A stretch of DNA of 38,674 bases, taken from Propionispora vibrioides. Its GTDB lineage: Bacteria > Bacillota > Negativicutes > Propionisporales > Propionisporaceae. The notes beneath the pieces are model-generated. The model had not been told where the DNA came from. It did no database searches and was given only the letters and a program-made list of their open reading frames with translations. The stretch is taken from positions 1-38,674 of the forward strand of contig NZ_FODY01000033.1 in assembly GCF_900110485.1 (NCBI RefSeq), read 5' to 3'. Shown here one piece after another: positions 7,045 through 16,616 of this stretch (its first letter is position 1; each line of letters starts with the position of its first letter). The position numbers and the translations under genes were made by a program.

Positions 7045-7578
7045 ATGTTATGTGATAACTGCAAAAAGCGCTCGGCAACGGTACACATTACTAAAATCAT
7101 TAATAACAGCAAGGTAGAAAGCCACTTATGCAATGAATGTGCCCAGGAATCGGGCGAAATGAGCCTGGCTGGCTTTTCGGTAGATAATAAGTTTTCGGTT
7201 CAGGATTTTCTGAAGGGAATGTTTAATTATGGCTTTGTCGAGGCGCCACAGGCTAAGAGCGAGATAGCCTGCAGCAATTGCGGCATGACCTACAGTGAAT
7301 TCAGCCGTAGCGGGAAAATCGGCTGCAGTGTTTGCTATTCGATCTTTGGCGAAAGACTGGAACCCCTACTCAGGCGCATTCATGGGTCCAGTGCTCACAC
7401 CGGAAAGGTGCCGCGACGGACGGGCGGCCTCTTGGAAACCAAACAGCGGCTAAAACGCCTGAAGCAGGAACTGGAACGGCACATCAGCCGTGAGGAATAT
7501 GAACTGGCGGCCAAAGTGCGCGATGAAGTGAGAAGCATTGAAAAGATCATTAGTGATCAGAGCAAAGAGCAGGAATAG
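7045..7578 (+). CDS. mcsA: McsA, activator of the McsB arginine kinase
   Basis: A 177-residue zinc-binding adaptor that activates McsB and takes part in CtsR control. Zinc motifs: CDNC at residues 3-6 with CNEC about 29 residues later, and CSNC near 78 with CSVC near 94. The C-terminal third is a UVR motif (LKRLKQELERHISREEYELAAKVRDEVR), as in ClpC and UvrB. A strong GGGGGG site precedes the ATG at 7045. It follows ctsR after the repeat and is 15 bases before mcsB. Length is normal for the family. Confidence 0.93.
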   Translation: MLCDNCKKRSATVHITKIINNSKVESHLCNECAQESGEMSLAGFSVDNKFSVQDFLKGMFNYGFVEAPQAKSEIACSNCGMTYSEFSRSGKIGCSVCYSIFGERLEPLLRRIHGSSAHTGKVPRRTGGLLETKQRLKRLKQELERHISREEYELAAKVRDEVRSIEKIISDQSKEQE

Positions 7579-7593
7579 GGGAGGGAAAAGAAT

Positions 7594-8670
7594 ATGTCAA
7601 TAGAAAGCTTGCTGAACGAATCGATGAATTCATGGATGTTGGGCGGCGGCAAGGAAGCGGATATTGTTCTTTCCAGCCGGGTACGCCTGGCCCGTAATCT
7701 GGAGGGAATCCCCTTTCCAAACCGGGCCAGCGATGAGGATTTGGCTGTTGTGGCCAAGGAAATTGCCGGGTCGATGGAGGATTTAAAGAAAGCAACCCAA
7801 CATGAGTATATTTTTGCCGACATGGAAGAGCTTTCGCCGCTCGACCGGTATGTGCTGGTGGAAAAACATATCATCAGTCCCCAGCATGTACAGGAGGTAC
7901 AGCACAGAGCCTTACTGGCAGCGGAAGACGCTTCCGTAAGTATTATGATCAATGAGGAAGATCACCTGCGTATTCAGTGCATGACGGCAGGCCTGGAATT
8001 GGGGGAAGCCCTGGACCTGGCCAACCGGGTGGATGACAGTCTGGAGGCAAAGCACAGCTTCGGGTTTAATGAGCAAATGGGCTACCTGACAGCTTGTCCG
8101 ACTAACCTGGGAACAGGGCTCAGGGCTTCGGTGATGCTTCATCTTCCGGTCCTGGTGCTTACGCGGCAAATCAACCGGGTTATTGGAGCTGCCACCCAGA
8201 TTGGACTGGCGGTGCGCGGCTTTTACGGTGAAGGGACGGAGGCCGTTGGCAATGTGTTTCAGATCTCCAATCAGCTGACCTTAGGGTATACGGAGAATGA
8301 GATTATTGACAATCTAAATAGCGTGGTGCGTCAAATTGTTGAACAGGAGCGAAAAGCCCGCCGGCTGCTGCTGGCGGAATCCAAGGACACTTTGTCCGAC
8401 CGGATCTGGCGGTCCTTCGGAATTTTGCGTTATGCCCGCAGTATAACCGGACAGGAAGCGCTGACCATGCTGAGCGAGGTGCGGCTGGGGATTGATATGG
8501 GCATTGTAACCGATGTCCCGGAAAATATTTTTAATGAACTATTGGTAACTACGCGGCCTAACTTTTTGCAGAAGCTGGCCATGAACAGAGGTCTTCACAG
8601 TGAGCATCGCGATCAACTGCGGGCCAAAATCATTAGAAAACGTTTGAGAGAGGTGGATAAATATGTTTGA
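7594..8670 (+). CDS. mcsB: McsB, protein arginine kinase
   Basis: A 358-residue phosphagen-kinase-like enzyme. It phosphorylates arginines on CtsR and misfolded proteins; phospho-arginine marks them for ClpCP. Family features seen: the ATP-site arginines in [20 protein letters not shown] (residues 27-46, given here in full at the 20-residue limit), [11 protein letters not shown] with the acidic/His pair near residue 125, the [16 protein letters not shown]-type loop near residue 170, and the C-terminal phospho-arginine-binding domain with the conserved RPNFLQ segment. RBS GGAGGG lies upstream. The stop overlaps the clpC start by eight bases, so translation of the two is probably coupled. Confidence 0.93.
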   Translation: MSIESLLNESMNSWMLGGGKEADIVLSSRVRLARNLEGIPFPNRASDEDLAVVAKEIAGSMEDLKKATQHEYIFADMEELSPLDRYVLVEKHIISPQHVQEVQHRALLAAEDASVSIMINEEDHLRIQCMTAGLELGEALDLANRVDDSLEAKHSFGFNEQMGYLTACPTNLGTGLRASVMLHLPVLVLTRQINRVIGAATQIGLAVRGFYGEGTEAVGNVFQISNQLTLGYTENEIIDNLNSVVRQIVEQERKARRLLLAESKDTLSDRIWRSFGILRYARSITGQEALTMLSEVRLGIDMGIVTDVPENIFNELLVTTRPNFLQKLAMNRGLHSEHRDQLRAKIIRKRLREVDKYV

Positions 8671-11110
8671 TAGATTTACGGAACGGGCCCAACGGGTATT
8701 GAATCTGGCGCAGCAGGAAGCCATCCGGCTGGGTCATAACTATATTGGCACCGAGCACTTGCTGCTGGGGCTCATTCATGAAGGAGAAGGCGTGGCGGCA
8801 AAAGCGTTGTCTTCGCTCAATATAAACCTGGATACAGTGAGAAAACAGGTAGAGGCGATCATTGGCCGCGGTGAAGGGGCTACGGAGATCGCCTACACAC
8901 CGCGGATTAAAAAAGCGCTGGAACTGGCGGTGGATGAAGCCGTTCAGTTAGGACACAACTATGTCGGGACCGAACATATTCTGCTGGGCTTGATCCGGGA
9001 AGGCGAAGGTGTGGCCGCGCAGGTGCTGGCCAGTCTGCATGTCAATCTCAATCTGGTAAGGCAGCGTACGATGGAGTTATTAGGCGGCAATGCCGCTGCC
9101 GGTCAGGCTGCGCAGCCAGGACAGGGCTATACTGCCGGTCCGACCGCCAATCAGACTCCCACTCCTTCGTTGAATGAATTTGGCCGTGATTTGAATAAAC
9201 TGGCTCAGGAGGGAAAAATCGATCCGGTCATCGGACGGGAGCAGGAAATCGAACGGGTTATCCAGATCTTAAGCCGGCGTACCAAAAATAATCCGGTGCT
9301 TATCGGTGAACCAGGCGTTGGCAAGACGGCCATTGCCGAAGGGCTGGCCCAACGTATTGTTGAGGGGCGGGTGCCGGAAATACTCCGGGATAAACGGGTC
9401 GTATCCCTCAGCATTGCTTCTATGGTGGCCGGTTCGAAATACCGGGGTGAATTTGAAGAGCGTCTGAAAAAGGTCATGGAGGAAATTCGTGCCCACGGCG
9501 ACATTATCTTGTTTATTGATGAACTGCATACCCTGATTGGCGCCGGAGCGGCCGAAGGGGCTATTGACGCCGCCAATATTTTAAAGCCGGCTTTGGCCAG
9601 AGGGGAACTGCAGGCCATCGGTGCCACTACACTGGATGAATATAAGAAGCATATTGAAAAGGATGCGGCTTTGGAGCGTCGTTTTCAGCCTATCATGGTT
9701 GGAGAACCTAACGTGGAGGATGCCATTAAAATCCTCACAGGCATCCGGGATAAGTATGAGGCCTTTCACCGGGCCCAGATTACCGATGAAGCCATTGCGG
9801 CGGCGGTCAATCTGTCTCATCGCTATATTGCCGACCGTTTTCTGCCGGATAAGGCTATTGACTTAATGGATGAGGCTGCATCAAGGGTAAGGCTGCAGGC
9901 GGCTTCGTTGCCACCTGATGTAAAGGGAATTGAAAAGTCCCTGGAAAAGCTGCAGGCTGAGAAAGAGGCGGCTATTGCGGCCCAGGAATTTGAACAGGCC
10001 GCCAAATTGCGCGATGAGGAGCAGCGTCTAAGGGCATCTCTGGAGGAAAAACAAAAGGCCTGGAAACAGCGGGGCAGTGAGCGGATCGTTGTGACGGCCG
10101 ACGACATTGCCCACGTGGTGGCCACCTGGACAGGCGTGCCTGTTAAAAAACTGGCTCAAGAGGAATCGGAGCGGTTGCTGCAACTTGAGTCGGTGCTGCA
10201 TGGCCGGGTAATTGGTCAGCAGGTGGCTGTTCAGGCAGTGGCCCGGGCCATTCGCCGGGCTCGTGCCGGCTTAAAGGATCCTAAACGGCCGATCGGTTCC
10301 TTTATCTTCCTGGGACCTACCGGTGTTGGTAAAACCGAACTGGCCCGGGCTTTAGCGGAAGCGATTTTCGGCGATGAAAATGCCATGATCCGGTTGGATA
10401 TGTCGGAGTATATGGAAAAACACACCGTGTCCCGTCTGGTGGGCGCACCTCCCGGCTATGTCGGCTATGAAGAAGGTGGCCAACTGACCGATGCTGTTCG
10501 CCGTAAACCCTATAGTGTGGTGCTGCTGGATGAAATCGAAAAGGCCCATTATGATGTATTCAATATGCTGCTGCAGGTGCTGGAGGATGGGCACCTCACC
10601 GATAGCCAGGGACGAAAGGTAGATTTTAAAAATACCGTAATCATTATGACCTCCAACCTGGGCGCGAAGCATTTGAAGAAGGAATCTGCCCCGCTGGGCT
10701 TTGTCACCACCGGTAAGAATGACGATGCCGAGGAAAAGGCTAAGGCCAGAGTTCTGGAAGAAGCTAAACGGGTTTTCCGTCCGGAGTTTATTAACCGGAT
10801 TGATGAAATTCTGGTGTTCAGCAGCTTAACCGATCAGGAATTAATCCAGATTGTCGATATTATGTTGCACGATATGGCAAAACGCCTGAAAGACAACGAG
10901 CTTAAGCTGGACGTGACCGAAAAGGCTAAGAAGGAGCTGCTCAGAGCGGGCAGTGATCATGATTATGGTGCCCGTCCCTTACGCCGGGCCATTCAGAAAA
11001 TGGTGGAAGATGAAATTGCCGAACGGATGCTCCGCCAGGAAGTGAAAGCTGGGGATACCATCCTGGTGGATGCCGACGACAATCATCGACTTGCTTTCAG
11101 CAAAAAGTAA
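8663..11110 (+). CDS. clpC: ClpC, AAA+ unfoldase of the ClpCP protease
   Basis: An 815-residue Hsp100 ATPase that unfolds phospho-arginine-tagged or adaptor-bound proteins for ClpP. Order of parts: two Clp_N repeats (about 1-70 and 76-145), a Gln/Pro/Thr-rich linker, AAA domain 1 with Walker A GEPGVGKT near 215 and Walker B LFIDELHT, the middle coiled coil with a UVR motif near 430-466, AAA domain 2 with Walker A GPTGVGKT near 551, and the ClpP-contact and C-terminal domain. The middle insertion is short, as in ClpC rather than ClpB. It is the last gene of the CtsR-controlled operon, followed by a hairpin. Full length. Confidence 0.96.
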   Translation: MFDRFTERAQRVLNLAQQEAIRLGHNYIGTEHLLLGLIHEGEGVAAKALSSLNINLDTVRKQVEAIIGRGEGATEIAYTPRIKKALELAVDEAVQLGHNYVGTEHILLGLIREGEGVAAQVLASLHVNLNLVRQRTMELLGGNAAAGQAAQPGQGYTAGPTANQTPTPSLNEFGRDLNKLAQEGKIDPVIGREQEIERVIQILSRRTKNNPVLIGEPGVGKTAIAEGLAQRIVEGRVPEILRDKRVVSLSIASMVAGSKYRGEFEERLKKVMEEIRAHGDIILFIDELHTLIGAGAAEGAIDAANILKPALARGELQAIGATTLDEYKKHIEKDAALERRFQPIMVGEPNVEDAIKILTGIRDKYEAFHRAQITDEAIAAAVNLSHRYIADRFLPDKAIDLMDEAASRVRLQAASLPPDVKGIEKSLEKLQAEKEAAIAAQEFEQAAKLRDEEQRLRASLEEKQKAWKQRGSERIVVTADDIAHVVATWTGVPVKKLAQEESERLLQLESVLHGRVIGQQVAVQAVARAIRRARAGLKDPKRPIGSFIFLGPTGVGKTELARALAEAIFGDENAMIRLDMSEYMEKHTVSRLVGAPPGYVGYEEGGQLTDAVRRKPYSVVLLDEIEKAHYDVFNMLLQVLEDGHLTDSQGRKVDFKNTVIIMTSNLGAKHLKKESAPLGFVTTGKNDDAEEKAKARVLEEAKRVFRPEFINRIDEILVFSSLTDQELIQIVDIMLHDMAKRLKDNELKLDVTEKAKKELLRAGSDHDYGARPLRRAIQKMVEDEIAERMLRQEVKAGDTILVDADDNHRLAFSKK

Positions 11111-11166
11111 GTAAGAGATTTTTTCGACAAATTGTGATTTCGGCAGGAATAACCAGAAAATATCAC

Positions 11167-11209
11167 GAAAAGCACTTTGGAGAACGTAAGTTTTTCAAAG
11201 TGCTTTTTT
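11167..11209 (+). terminator. terminator between clpC and radA
   Basis: 11-bp stem (11168-11178 with 11196-11206), a 17-base loop and six T. radA starts only 26 bases later with no clear promoter between, so the hairpin may attenuate rather than fully stop transcription. Confidence 0.75.
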
Positions 11210-11235
11210 AATAATCCGCGCAGGGAGCGTAGCAT

Positions 11236-12612
11236 ATGTCTAAAATAAATAAACGAAAAACCGCTTTTTTCTGTCAGGAGTGCGGTACGGAAGCTTCCAA
11301 ATGGCTGGGACGCTGTCCGGGCTGCGGCGCCTGGAATACCATGGTGGAGGAGCCGGTGGCCGCCCATACGACCGATCAGGGCGGCTTGGTTATGGGATTG
11401 TCCAGCGGGCAGGCGGCTATTCCGATTGTCGAAGTGGATATTGACGAGGCGCCGCGGTTTAAAACCGGCTCGCTGGAATTGGACCGGGTGTTGGGCGGCG
11501 GTGTGCTGCCAGGGTCACTCAGCCTGATTGTCGGGGATCCCGGCATTGGCAAATCCAGCCTGACCATTAAGGTGTGCGCCAAGGTGGCCGAACATGGCGG
11601 TCCTGTTTTATATGTAACCGGTGAGGAAAGCACTCGTCAGGTACGGCTTAGGGCCAACCGGCTGAGTGCAATTCAGAATACGTTGTATGTGTTGAGTGAA
11701 ACCAATCTGGAATTGATTGAACAGCAAGTGCTGAAGCTCAAACCCAGCTTATTGGTCATTGATTCAATTCAAACGGTATGTCGGCCGGATATCCAAAGTG
11801 CACCAGGCAGCATCAGTCAGGTGCGGGAATGTGCCGCCCAATTGCTAAGGCTGGCTAAACTGCATTCGGTGGCTGTTTTTTTAGTGGGCCATGTATTGAA
11901 AGACGGGACCATGGCCGGACCGCGGACACTGGAACATATTGTGGATACCGTATTGTATTTTGAAGGGGATCGCAACGCTCAGTACCGGGTGCTGCGGGCG
12001 GTGAAAAACCGTTTTGGCAGCACTAATGAAATCGGCTTGTTCGAAATGAGAAACGAAGGCCTGATTGACGTACCCGATGCCTCTAAAATCTTCTTGTCCG
12101 AGCGGCCGATGGATGTGCCGGGTAGCATTGTCGTACCCACGATGGAGGGGACACGGCCGCTGCTGGTGGAAGTACAGGCGCTGGTCAGTGCCTCGCCCTT
12201 TATGCCGCCGCGCCGTACTTCCGACTGTGTTGATATCAAACGGATTCAGCTTTTGCTGGCGGTATTGGAAAAACGCATCGGCATGCTGCTGGGCACTTCC
12301 GATGTGTATGTAAAGGTGGCCGGCAGTATCAAGATTGATGAACCGGCGGCCGATCTGGGAATTATTGTGGCGCTGGCCTCCAGCTTTCACAATCGCAAGA
12401 CGCTGGACAGTACGGTTGTGTTAGGGGAAGTGGGGCTGGCCGGTGAAGTGCGGGCGATTACTCAAATTGAAGCCCGGATTCGCGAATCGGAACGGATGGG
12501 CTTTAAGCATATTATCGTGCCGAAGAATAATCTAAAGGGGCTGCCGGCAGTCGATATTGACATTATCGGCGTGGAAACGGTGGCGGAAGGCTTAGCCGCC
12601 GCGCTCCGCTAA
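11236..12612 (+). CDS. radA: RadA/Sms, DNA repair branch-migration ATPase
   Basis: The 458-residue RadA helps process recombination intermediates as a DnaB-like ATPase. It has an N-terminal zinc finger with C13-x2-C16 and C27-x2-C30, a RecA-like core with Walker A GDPGIGKS near 100-107, the RadA-specific KNRFG motif at 257-261, and a C-terminal Lon-like domain. Length is normal. RBS AGGGAG precedes ATG 11236. disA follows after 74 bases, the same pairing as in Bacillus, where the two proteins act together at branched DNA. Confidence 0.95.
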   Translation: MSKINKRKTAFFCQECGTEASKWLGRCPGCGAWNTMVEEPVAAHTTDQGGLVMGLSSGQAAIPIVEVDIDEAPRFKTGSLELDRVLGGGVLPGSLSLIVGDPGIGKSSLTIKVCAKVAEHGGPVLYVTGEESTRQVRLRANRLSAIQNTLYVLSETNLELIEQQVLKLKPSLLVIDSIQTVCRPDIQSAPGSISQVRECAAQLLRLAKLHSVAVFLVGHVLKDGTMAGPRTLEHIVDTVLYFEGDRNAQYRVLRAVKNRFGSTNEIGLFEMRNEGLIDVPDASKIFLSERPMDVPGSIVVPTMEGTRPLLVEVQALVSASPFMPPRRTSDCVDIKRIQLLLAVLEKRIGMLLGTSDVYVKVAGSIKIDEPAADLGIIVALASSFHNRKTLDSTVVLGEVGLAGEVRAITQIEARIRESERMGFKHIIVPKNNLKGLPAVDIDIIGVETVAEGLAAALR

Positions 12613-12686
12613 GACGGAAGGCAAACTGATAAGCTGGGTAAGCAGCAATACCGATTTTGGGCTAGAACAGAGGGGCGTGTGCAGGT

Positions 12687-13769
12687 ATGACAAAGGTCCG
12701 GGAGGAAAATTTCTGGAATGACCGGTTTATTAAGGCGTTGAAATCACTGGCGCCGGGAACACTATTGCGGGATGGCCTGGAGAATGTGTTGCGGGCTAAA
12801 ATGGGGGCCTTGGTGCTTATTGGCGACAGCCCGCCTATTATGAAGGTGGTGGACGGCGGCTTTAACCTGCACTGCGAGTTTACGCCGGCGGGCTTTTATG
12901 AACTGGCCAAAATGGACGGTGCTTTGCAGTTGTCGGCAGATGCCAGAAAAATTGTATGCGCCAATGCCCAGCTTATACCTGACCCTTCGATACCGACTGC
13001 GGAGACCGGAACCCGCCACCGTACGGCCGAGCGGGTGGCCAAACAGACAGGTGCCTTAGTCATCGCCATTTCCCAGCGGCGTAATATTATTACCGTATAC
13101 ATAGGAAATTTGCGCTATACCTTAAAGGATAGCCCGAGTATTTTGAACCGGGCCAATCAGGCGTTGCAGACACTGGAAAAGTACCGGACGGTTTTTCAAA
13201 AGGGTTTGACCATGCTCACTGCCCTGGAATTTGAGGATATGACTACGCTGGCCGATGTGGCCGGTCTGATCATTAAAGGCGAGCAGGTGGCCCGTATTGC
13301 CCGCGGCATCAGGCGGGATATTATCGAATTAGGTGAGGACGGACGGCTTCTCACCATGCAGTTGGAGGAAAAAAGTCCGGAAGAGGATGAAGTACTGCTG
13401 CTTATTCATGACTATGCCGCCAACGGTGATGTGATGACCCATCGGGAAGTCCGGGAACAATTGGCGGCATTGCCGGAAGAAGACCTGGAGCCAACAGCCG
13501 TTTGCCGGTTATTGGGTTTTCATGTAACGACGGCAGCCATTGACATGCCGGTGGTGCCGCGGGGTTATCGCATCCTGAGAAAGCTTCCCCGTTTACCGGT
13601 CAATATCATTGAGAATCTGGTTCTTCATTTTAAAACTTTGCACCGGATCTATAATGCCGCTATCGGTGAATTGGATAGTGTGGAAGGGATTGGCGAGGTC
13701 CGGGCTAAAACCATTAAGGACGGCTTGAAGCGGGTACGGGATCAGGCGGTATTGGAACGCTATCTATGA
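12687..13769 (+). CDS. disA: DisA, DNA-integrity-scanning diadenylate cyclase
   Basis: A 360-residue enzyme that makes cyclic di-AMP from two ATP and lowers activity at branched DNA. In spore-formers this delays sporulation while DNA is damaged. The N-terminal DAC domain has the DGA motif (KMDGALQLS, residues ~76-79) and the RHR motif (GTRHRTAER, ~109-112). A central helical domain and a C-terminal helix-hairpin-helix (SVEGIGEVRAKTI) for DNA binding follow. Full length. It is convergent with the spoIIP block, only ten bases from the next stop, with no obvious terminator between them. Confidence 0.95.
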   Translation: MTKVREENFWNDRFIKALKSLAPGTLLRDGLENVLRAKMGALVLIGDSPPIMKVVDGGFNLHCEFTPAGFYELAKMDGALQLSADARKIVCANAQLIPDPSIPTAETGTRHRTAERVAKQTGALVIAISQRRNIITVYIGNLRYTLKDSPSILNRANQALQTLEKYRTVFQKGLTMLTALEFEDMTTLADVAGLIIKGEQVARIARGIRRDIIELGEDGRLLTMQLEEKSPEEDEVLLLIHDYAANGDVMTHREVREQLAALPEEDLEPTAVCRLLGFHVTTAAIDMPVVPRGYRILRKLPRLPVNIIENLVLHFKTLHRIYNAAIGELDSVEGIGEVRAKTIKDGLKRVRDQAVLERYL

Positions 13770-13779
13770 TGGCTGGGCA

Positions 13780-14103
13780 TTATTCTTTGTATTTTTCAAT
13801 ATTTATATCTCTGACAAACCGGGCATAGGCCCGGTTTTCTTCAATCCGGACAATTTCGTAAAGTTTATTGTCCTCGGAGAGAACCTCATCGCCCACATGA
13901 GCGACCAGCGGGATATACATTAGGGTTGTTCCACTGGCTTCATCAATGATCATGTAATAGTCGTAAACCTTCTGTGGTGCCTGATCCGGCTTATTCTGGG
14001 GCGGCATTACACTGAACGGGGCATAATAGACATAGCCTGACAGCACTACTGCGCTAAGGATGCAAATGCCGGCTAACAGCAAGAGGGCCCGTTTCCACCT
14101 CAT
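13780..14103 (-). CDS. small membrane-anchored protein sharing a domain with SpoIIP
   Basis: 107 residues. A basic N-terminus and a hydrophobic segment (residues 6-27) anchor it to the membrane. Residues ~46-98 resemble residues ~30-80 of the upstream SpoIIP. Shared features are an acidic-Gly turn followed by hydrophobics, a Val/Ala-Gly-Asp centre, a Tyr-Glu-Ile stretch and an (H/Y)AR ending. AAAGGAGG just before the ATG overlaps the spoIIP stop, so the two are co-transcribed. I do not recognise a named family. It may take part with SpoIIP in engulfment, or be an unrelated regulator using the same fold; both are inference. Confidence 0.7.
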   Translation of the reverse strand: MRWKRALLLLAGICILSAVVLSGYVYYAPFSVMPPQNKPDQAPQKVYDYYMIIDEASGTTLMYIPLVAHVGDEVLSEDNKLYEIVRIEENRAYARFVRDINIEKYKE

Positions 14104-14117
14104 TATACCAGCCTCCT

Positions 14118-15293
14118 TTAGTCGTTGCGCTTATTTCGCCGGGATCGACGGCGGAATAAGTCGGCAAATTCTCTGGTGCGGAACCGGTACAGTTTTCGCC
14201 TGACTTCCTGCCAACTACCTGTGCTGATATAGGCGTAGCCAAGCAGCCCAATGAGCAGTAGAAGCAGCAGTTTCGCCACATCGTAAAAAGGGGCTTGCCG
14301 ATTAGCCGGAGTGCCGGCTTCCGGTGGGGGAGCAGGAGCAGGTGACGAAGGTTCTGCCGGGGCGGGAACTTCGGTATTGGCGGATGGCGCGGGAGACTCG
14401 GGCGCTTTTTCGGCGGCTGCCGGGGTGAACAGGGCGGGCAGAATATCGGCAAAAAGTGCTGCGCTGTGCTCGGCCGCCTGGCGGGTATTATACTGCGAAC
14501 CTATTTCCACCAGCATGGCCTGTGGATCAAGGTCCTGATTATAATTGCCGTGAGCAATAAAGATGCCGCGAACTAGTCCCCGATACTTCCGGTCGGCTGC
14601 CGCTTTGAGCTGCCGGGCAAATTGTTCGGTGGTGCTCCGGTTTTGATTTTGCCGGCCGACCACCAGCAGCAGTCTGGTGGCGTCTTTTCCGTCAATGGTC
14701 AGCTGGTAGGCGCTGGCCGGGGCGCTGTCGCGGTGAATGTCAAATAGAGCGGTTGGCCGGTTGCGGAGCAGTTTCATAAAGGTACGGCGGGAACGGTGAT
14801 AGGCATTGGCATCATGAGGATCATGGAGGGTGGTATCATGCAGCGTTTGGTAGCCCAGTTCATTGAGGCGGCTGACCAGACTTTCACCTACCTGCATGAT
14901 GGAACCCTGGCCTTTACGGGTAGTTGTGCCATCGCTAGGGAGGTAGCATTCATCGGTGTGGGTGTGGTATACAGCAATCAGGGGAGCTGCCGTGCTAACC
15001 GTTCCCTGGGTGGGAACCGCCGGCTCTTGAACTGCCGGGGCCCAGGCCAGCGGGCTGCGCCGGGCATGGGCATTATAACCGTCCAGACCGGTAATTTCGT
15101 AGCAGATATCCTGTTCATCAATAAAAAGATCACCGGCAGTCAGGGGCAGCCCGGTCTGGAACAGCAGGCGGCCTGTTTCATCGCTGACGGTGATATAGCC
15201 GTCGATCAGTTCCGTTTCCCCGGCAAAAACGGCGGCAGGCTGAAAAGAAAAAAGCAATAGGACGATCAGGATGGAAAACGTATAGTAGCCCAT
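14118..15293 (-). CDS. spoIIP: SpoIIP, sporulation peptidoglycan amidase/endopeptidase
   Basis: 391 residues. SpoIIP removes stem peptides and cuts cross-links of septal peptidoglycan during engulfment, with SpoIID and SpoIIM. Residues 1-24 are a signal peptide or anchor. An extra N-terminal domain spans ~28-85. The catalytic domain has VYHTHTDECY near 110, DIHRDS near 186, IAHGNYN near 246 and LVEIGSQYNT near 261; the His and Glu are expected zinc ligands and catalytic residues. A Pro/Ala-rich linker (~300-335), a second membrane segment (VAKLLLLLLIGLLGYAYI) and a basic tail follow. The C-terminal anchor and linker exceed the Bacillus form. GAGGTG precedes the ATG. Its presence shows sporulation capacity. 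Confidence 0.9.
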   Translation of the reverse strand: MGYYTFSILIVLLLFSFQPAAVFAGETELIDGYITVSDETGRLLFQTGLPLTAGDLFIDEQDICYEITGLDGYNAHARRSPLAWAPAVQEPAVPTQGTVSTAAPLIAVYHTHTDECYLPSDGTTTRKGQGSIMQVGESLVSRLNELGYQTLHDTTLHDPHDANAYHRSRRTFMKLLRNRPTALFDIHRDSAPASAYQLTIDGKDATRLLLVVGRQNQNRSTTEQFARQLKAAADRKYRGLVRGIFIAHGNYNQDLDPQAMLVEIGSQYNTRQAAEHSAALFADILPALFTPAAAEKAPESPAPSANTEVPAPAEPSSPAPAPPPEAGTPANRQAPFYDVAKLLLLLLIGLLGYAYISTGSWQEVRRKLYRFRTREFADLFRRRSRRNKRND

Positions 15294-15390
15294 GACACAC
15301 CTCGCTGTAAACGAATGCTCTGCGGCGAAAAGTTTGTTTACTTAACCGGTAATTATTTATTAGGATATCCTGATTTTAGCTGAGTATGTA

Positions 15391-15422
15391 AAATAAAAAC
15401 GCGGCCTCTATAGGGCCGCGTT
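15391..15422 (-). terminator. terminator of the minus-strand Cys-rich gene
   Basis: Perfect 9-bp GC-rich stem (15398-15406 with 15414-15422). Its T tail is on the minus strand, so it serves the gene at 15436-15831. Confidence 0.85.
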
Positions 15423-15435
15423 CGGATTTTCTTTC

Positions 15436-15831
15436 TTATGACAGATGAAAAACTCCCAAGGTTTTCACTGTTTTTAATTCTTGTTCAAAAATATTCTGCA
15501 TATCAACACCGCAGTGATTACATAAAGCCGCCAAATAAAAAAGACTGTGGCCGATTTCTTTGCTAAGCACTTCCTGGCATTGTGGGCAGGGCCGGCCGGA
15601 TACATGTGAGGACATAAATTGCAGTAAGTCACTGTACTCTGTTTCACTGGGAACTTTTTGACGGGTAGCCTGGATATCAATACAGCCGCATTCGGTGACA
15701 GCCTTGGCGAAGGCCCGGCTGATTCTGGCAGAAGATTCCTGGTACTTTGTCAATACGTCAAGAATGCTGCGATGACGGATCAGGTATTGATCGACAACTA
15801 ACTGGAAATCGCGGCAACATTTATCTGTCAC
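15436..15831 (-). CDS. conserved Cys-rich protein (often annotated DUF1573)
   Basis: 131 residues with no export signal. Cys-rich: CC near residue 5, CGC near 50, CPQC near 82 and CNHC near 105, suggesting metal binding. A helical centre (LIRHRSILDVLTKYQESSARI) precedes them. I recall similar proteins near disA/carD in Clostridia and Negativicutes, often labelled DUF1573, with no proven function. I start it at GTG 15831, seven bases after GAGGTG. The earlier in-frame ATG at 15870 lies within the promoter -10 region and has no ribosome-binding site. It has its own promoter and terminator. Confidence 0.75.
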   Translation of the reverse strand: MTDKCCRDFQLVVDQYLIRHRSILDVLTKYQESSARISRAFAKAVTECGCIDIQATRQKVPSETEYSDLLQFMSSHVSGRPCPQCQEVLSKEIGHSLFYLAALCNHCGVDMQNIFEQELKTVKTLGVFHLS

Positions 15832-15855
15832 ATGGATACACCTCACTTTGAATTT

Positions 15856-15884
15856 ATTATATAAATGCAAAATATGATTGTCAA
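15856..15884 (-). promoter_or_regulatory. sigma-A promoter of the Cys-rich gene
   Basis: On the minus strand, TTGACA (15884-15879), 17 bases, TATAAT (15861-15856): a full consensus match just upstream of the ribosome-binding site. Confidence 0.85.
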
Positions 15885-15907
15885 TGTTTTTGGGGATAAA
15901 TGATTAA

Positions 15908-15937
15908 TTGACAATGTCATGGAAAGTGTGCTAAAAT
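15908..15937 (+). promoter_or_regulatory. upstream promoter of carD-like gene
   Basis: TTGACA (15908-15913), 18 bases, TAAAAT (15932-15937). It is the first of two tandem promoters. Confidence 0.65.
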
Positions 15938-15945
15938 AATAAATT

Positions 15946-15974
15946 TTGACAAAAAGACATTTCTGTGTTAAAAT
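15946..15974 (+). promoter_or_regulatory. downstream promoter of carD-like gene
   Basis: TTGACA (15946-15951), 17 bases, TAAAAT (15969-15974), 23 bases before the start codon. Confidence 0.75.
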
Positions 15975-15997
15975 AAAATTAGATAGGAGGGACTGCA

Positions 15998-16492
15998 ATG
16001 TTAGCAATAGGCGATAAAGTAGTTTATCCTATGCATGGCGCCGGTGTTATTCAAGCTATAGAGGAACATGAAGTGCTGGGAGAACGGCAGCTCTACTATA
16101 TTTTGACGATGCCCTTCGGTGGTATGAAAGTCATGATTCCTATGCAGAGTGTAGACAATATAGGCTTGCGGGACATCATTGCGGAGCCGGAAGTGCAGCG
16201 GGTAATCGACATTTTGCAAACTGCTCCGGTACCGGTTAATGTCAGTTGGAACCGAAGGTTCAACGCTTGCCTGGTTAAATTAAAAACAGGCAGTATTTAT
16301 GAAGTGGCAGAGGTCGTCAAAAATCTGATGTCCCGTGATCAAGTGAAAAAATTGTCTACGGGTGAACGAAGATTATTGGATACGGCCAAGCAAATCCTGG
16401 TCAGCGAGTTAGTGCTTGTCTGCCGGAGAGATCCGGGCAGCGTGGAAGAATGGGTTCATGATTTGTGCCAAGAAAATACGCCAGGTAACTGA
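15998..16492 (+). CDS. CarD/CdnL-family transcription regulator
   Basis: 164 residues. The N-terminal part (IGDKVVYPMHGAGVIQAI, residues 4-21) is the Tudor-like RNA-polymerase-interaction domain of CarD/CdnL. The helical C-terminal part (about 75-160) has basic and Trp residues of the DNA-binding domain (VSWNRRF, KNLMSRDQVKKLSTGERRLLDTAKQIL read in parts). CarD stabilises open complexes, chiefly at rRNA promoters. RBS AGGAGGG. Tandem promoters upstream imply strong expression. Followed by the PIN-TRAM gene, as in other Firmicutes. Its stop codon sits in the terminator hairpin. Confidence 0.88.
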   Translation: MLAIGDKVVYPMHGAGVIQAIEEHEVLGERQLYYILTMPFGGMKVMIPMQSVDNIGLRDIIAEPEVQRVIDILQTAPVPVNVSWNRRFNACLVKLKTGSIYEVAEVVKNLMSRDQVKKLSTGERRLLDTAKQILVSELVLVCRRDPGSVEEWVHDLCQENTPGN

Positions 16493-16503
16493 CGTATTTT
16501 TTT
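16473..16503 (+). terminator. terminator overlapping the carD-like stop codon
   Basis: 12-bp stem with one mismatch (16473-16484 with 16489-16500), GTAA loop and T run. Confidence 0.75.
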
Positions 16504-16616
16504 ATTTGAATGGGGTAATACTAATAGTGAGATTCCATTTTTTGGTTTATTTCTGCCGGCGGCTTGCCGGAGAGCCAAAACTCTTATATAATTAACAAAA
16601 GGAAGGAGGTGGAACA

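Noticed and set aside
11881-12390. Minus-strand frame of 169 codons
   Set aside because: Antisense to radA; no start context and no recognisable domain.
14796-15260. Plus-strand frame of 154 codons
   Set aside because: Lies wholly antisense to spoIIP, has no RBS or family features, and follows from the GC-rich codon pattern of the real gene.
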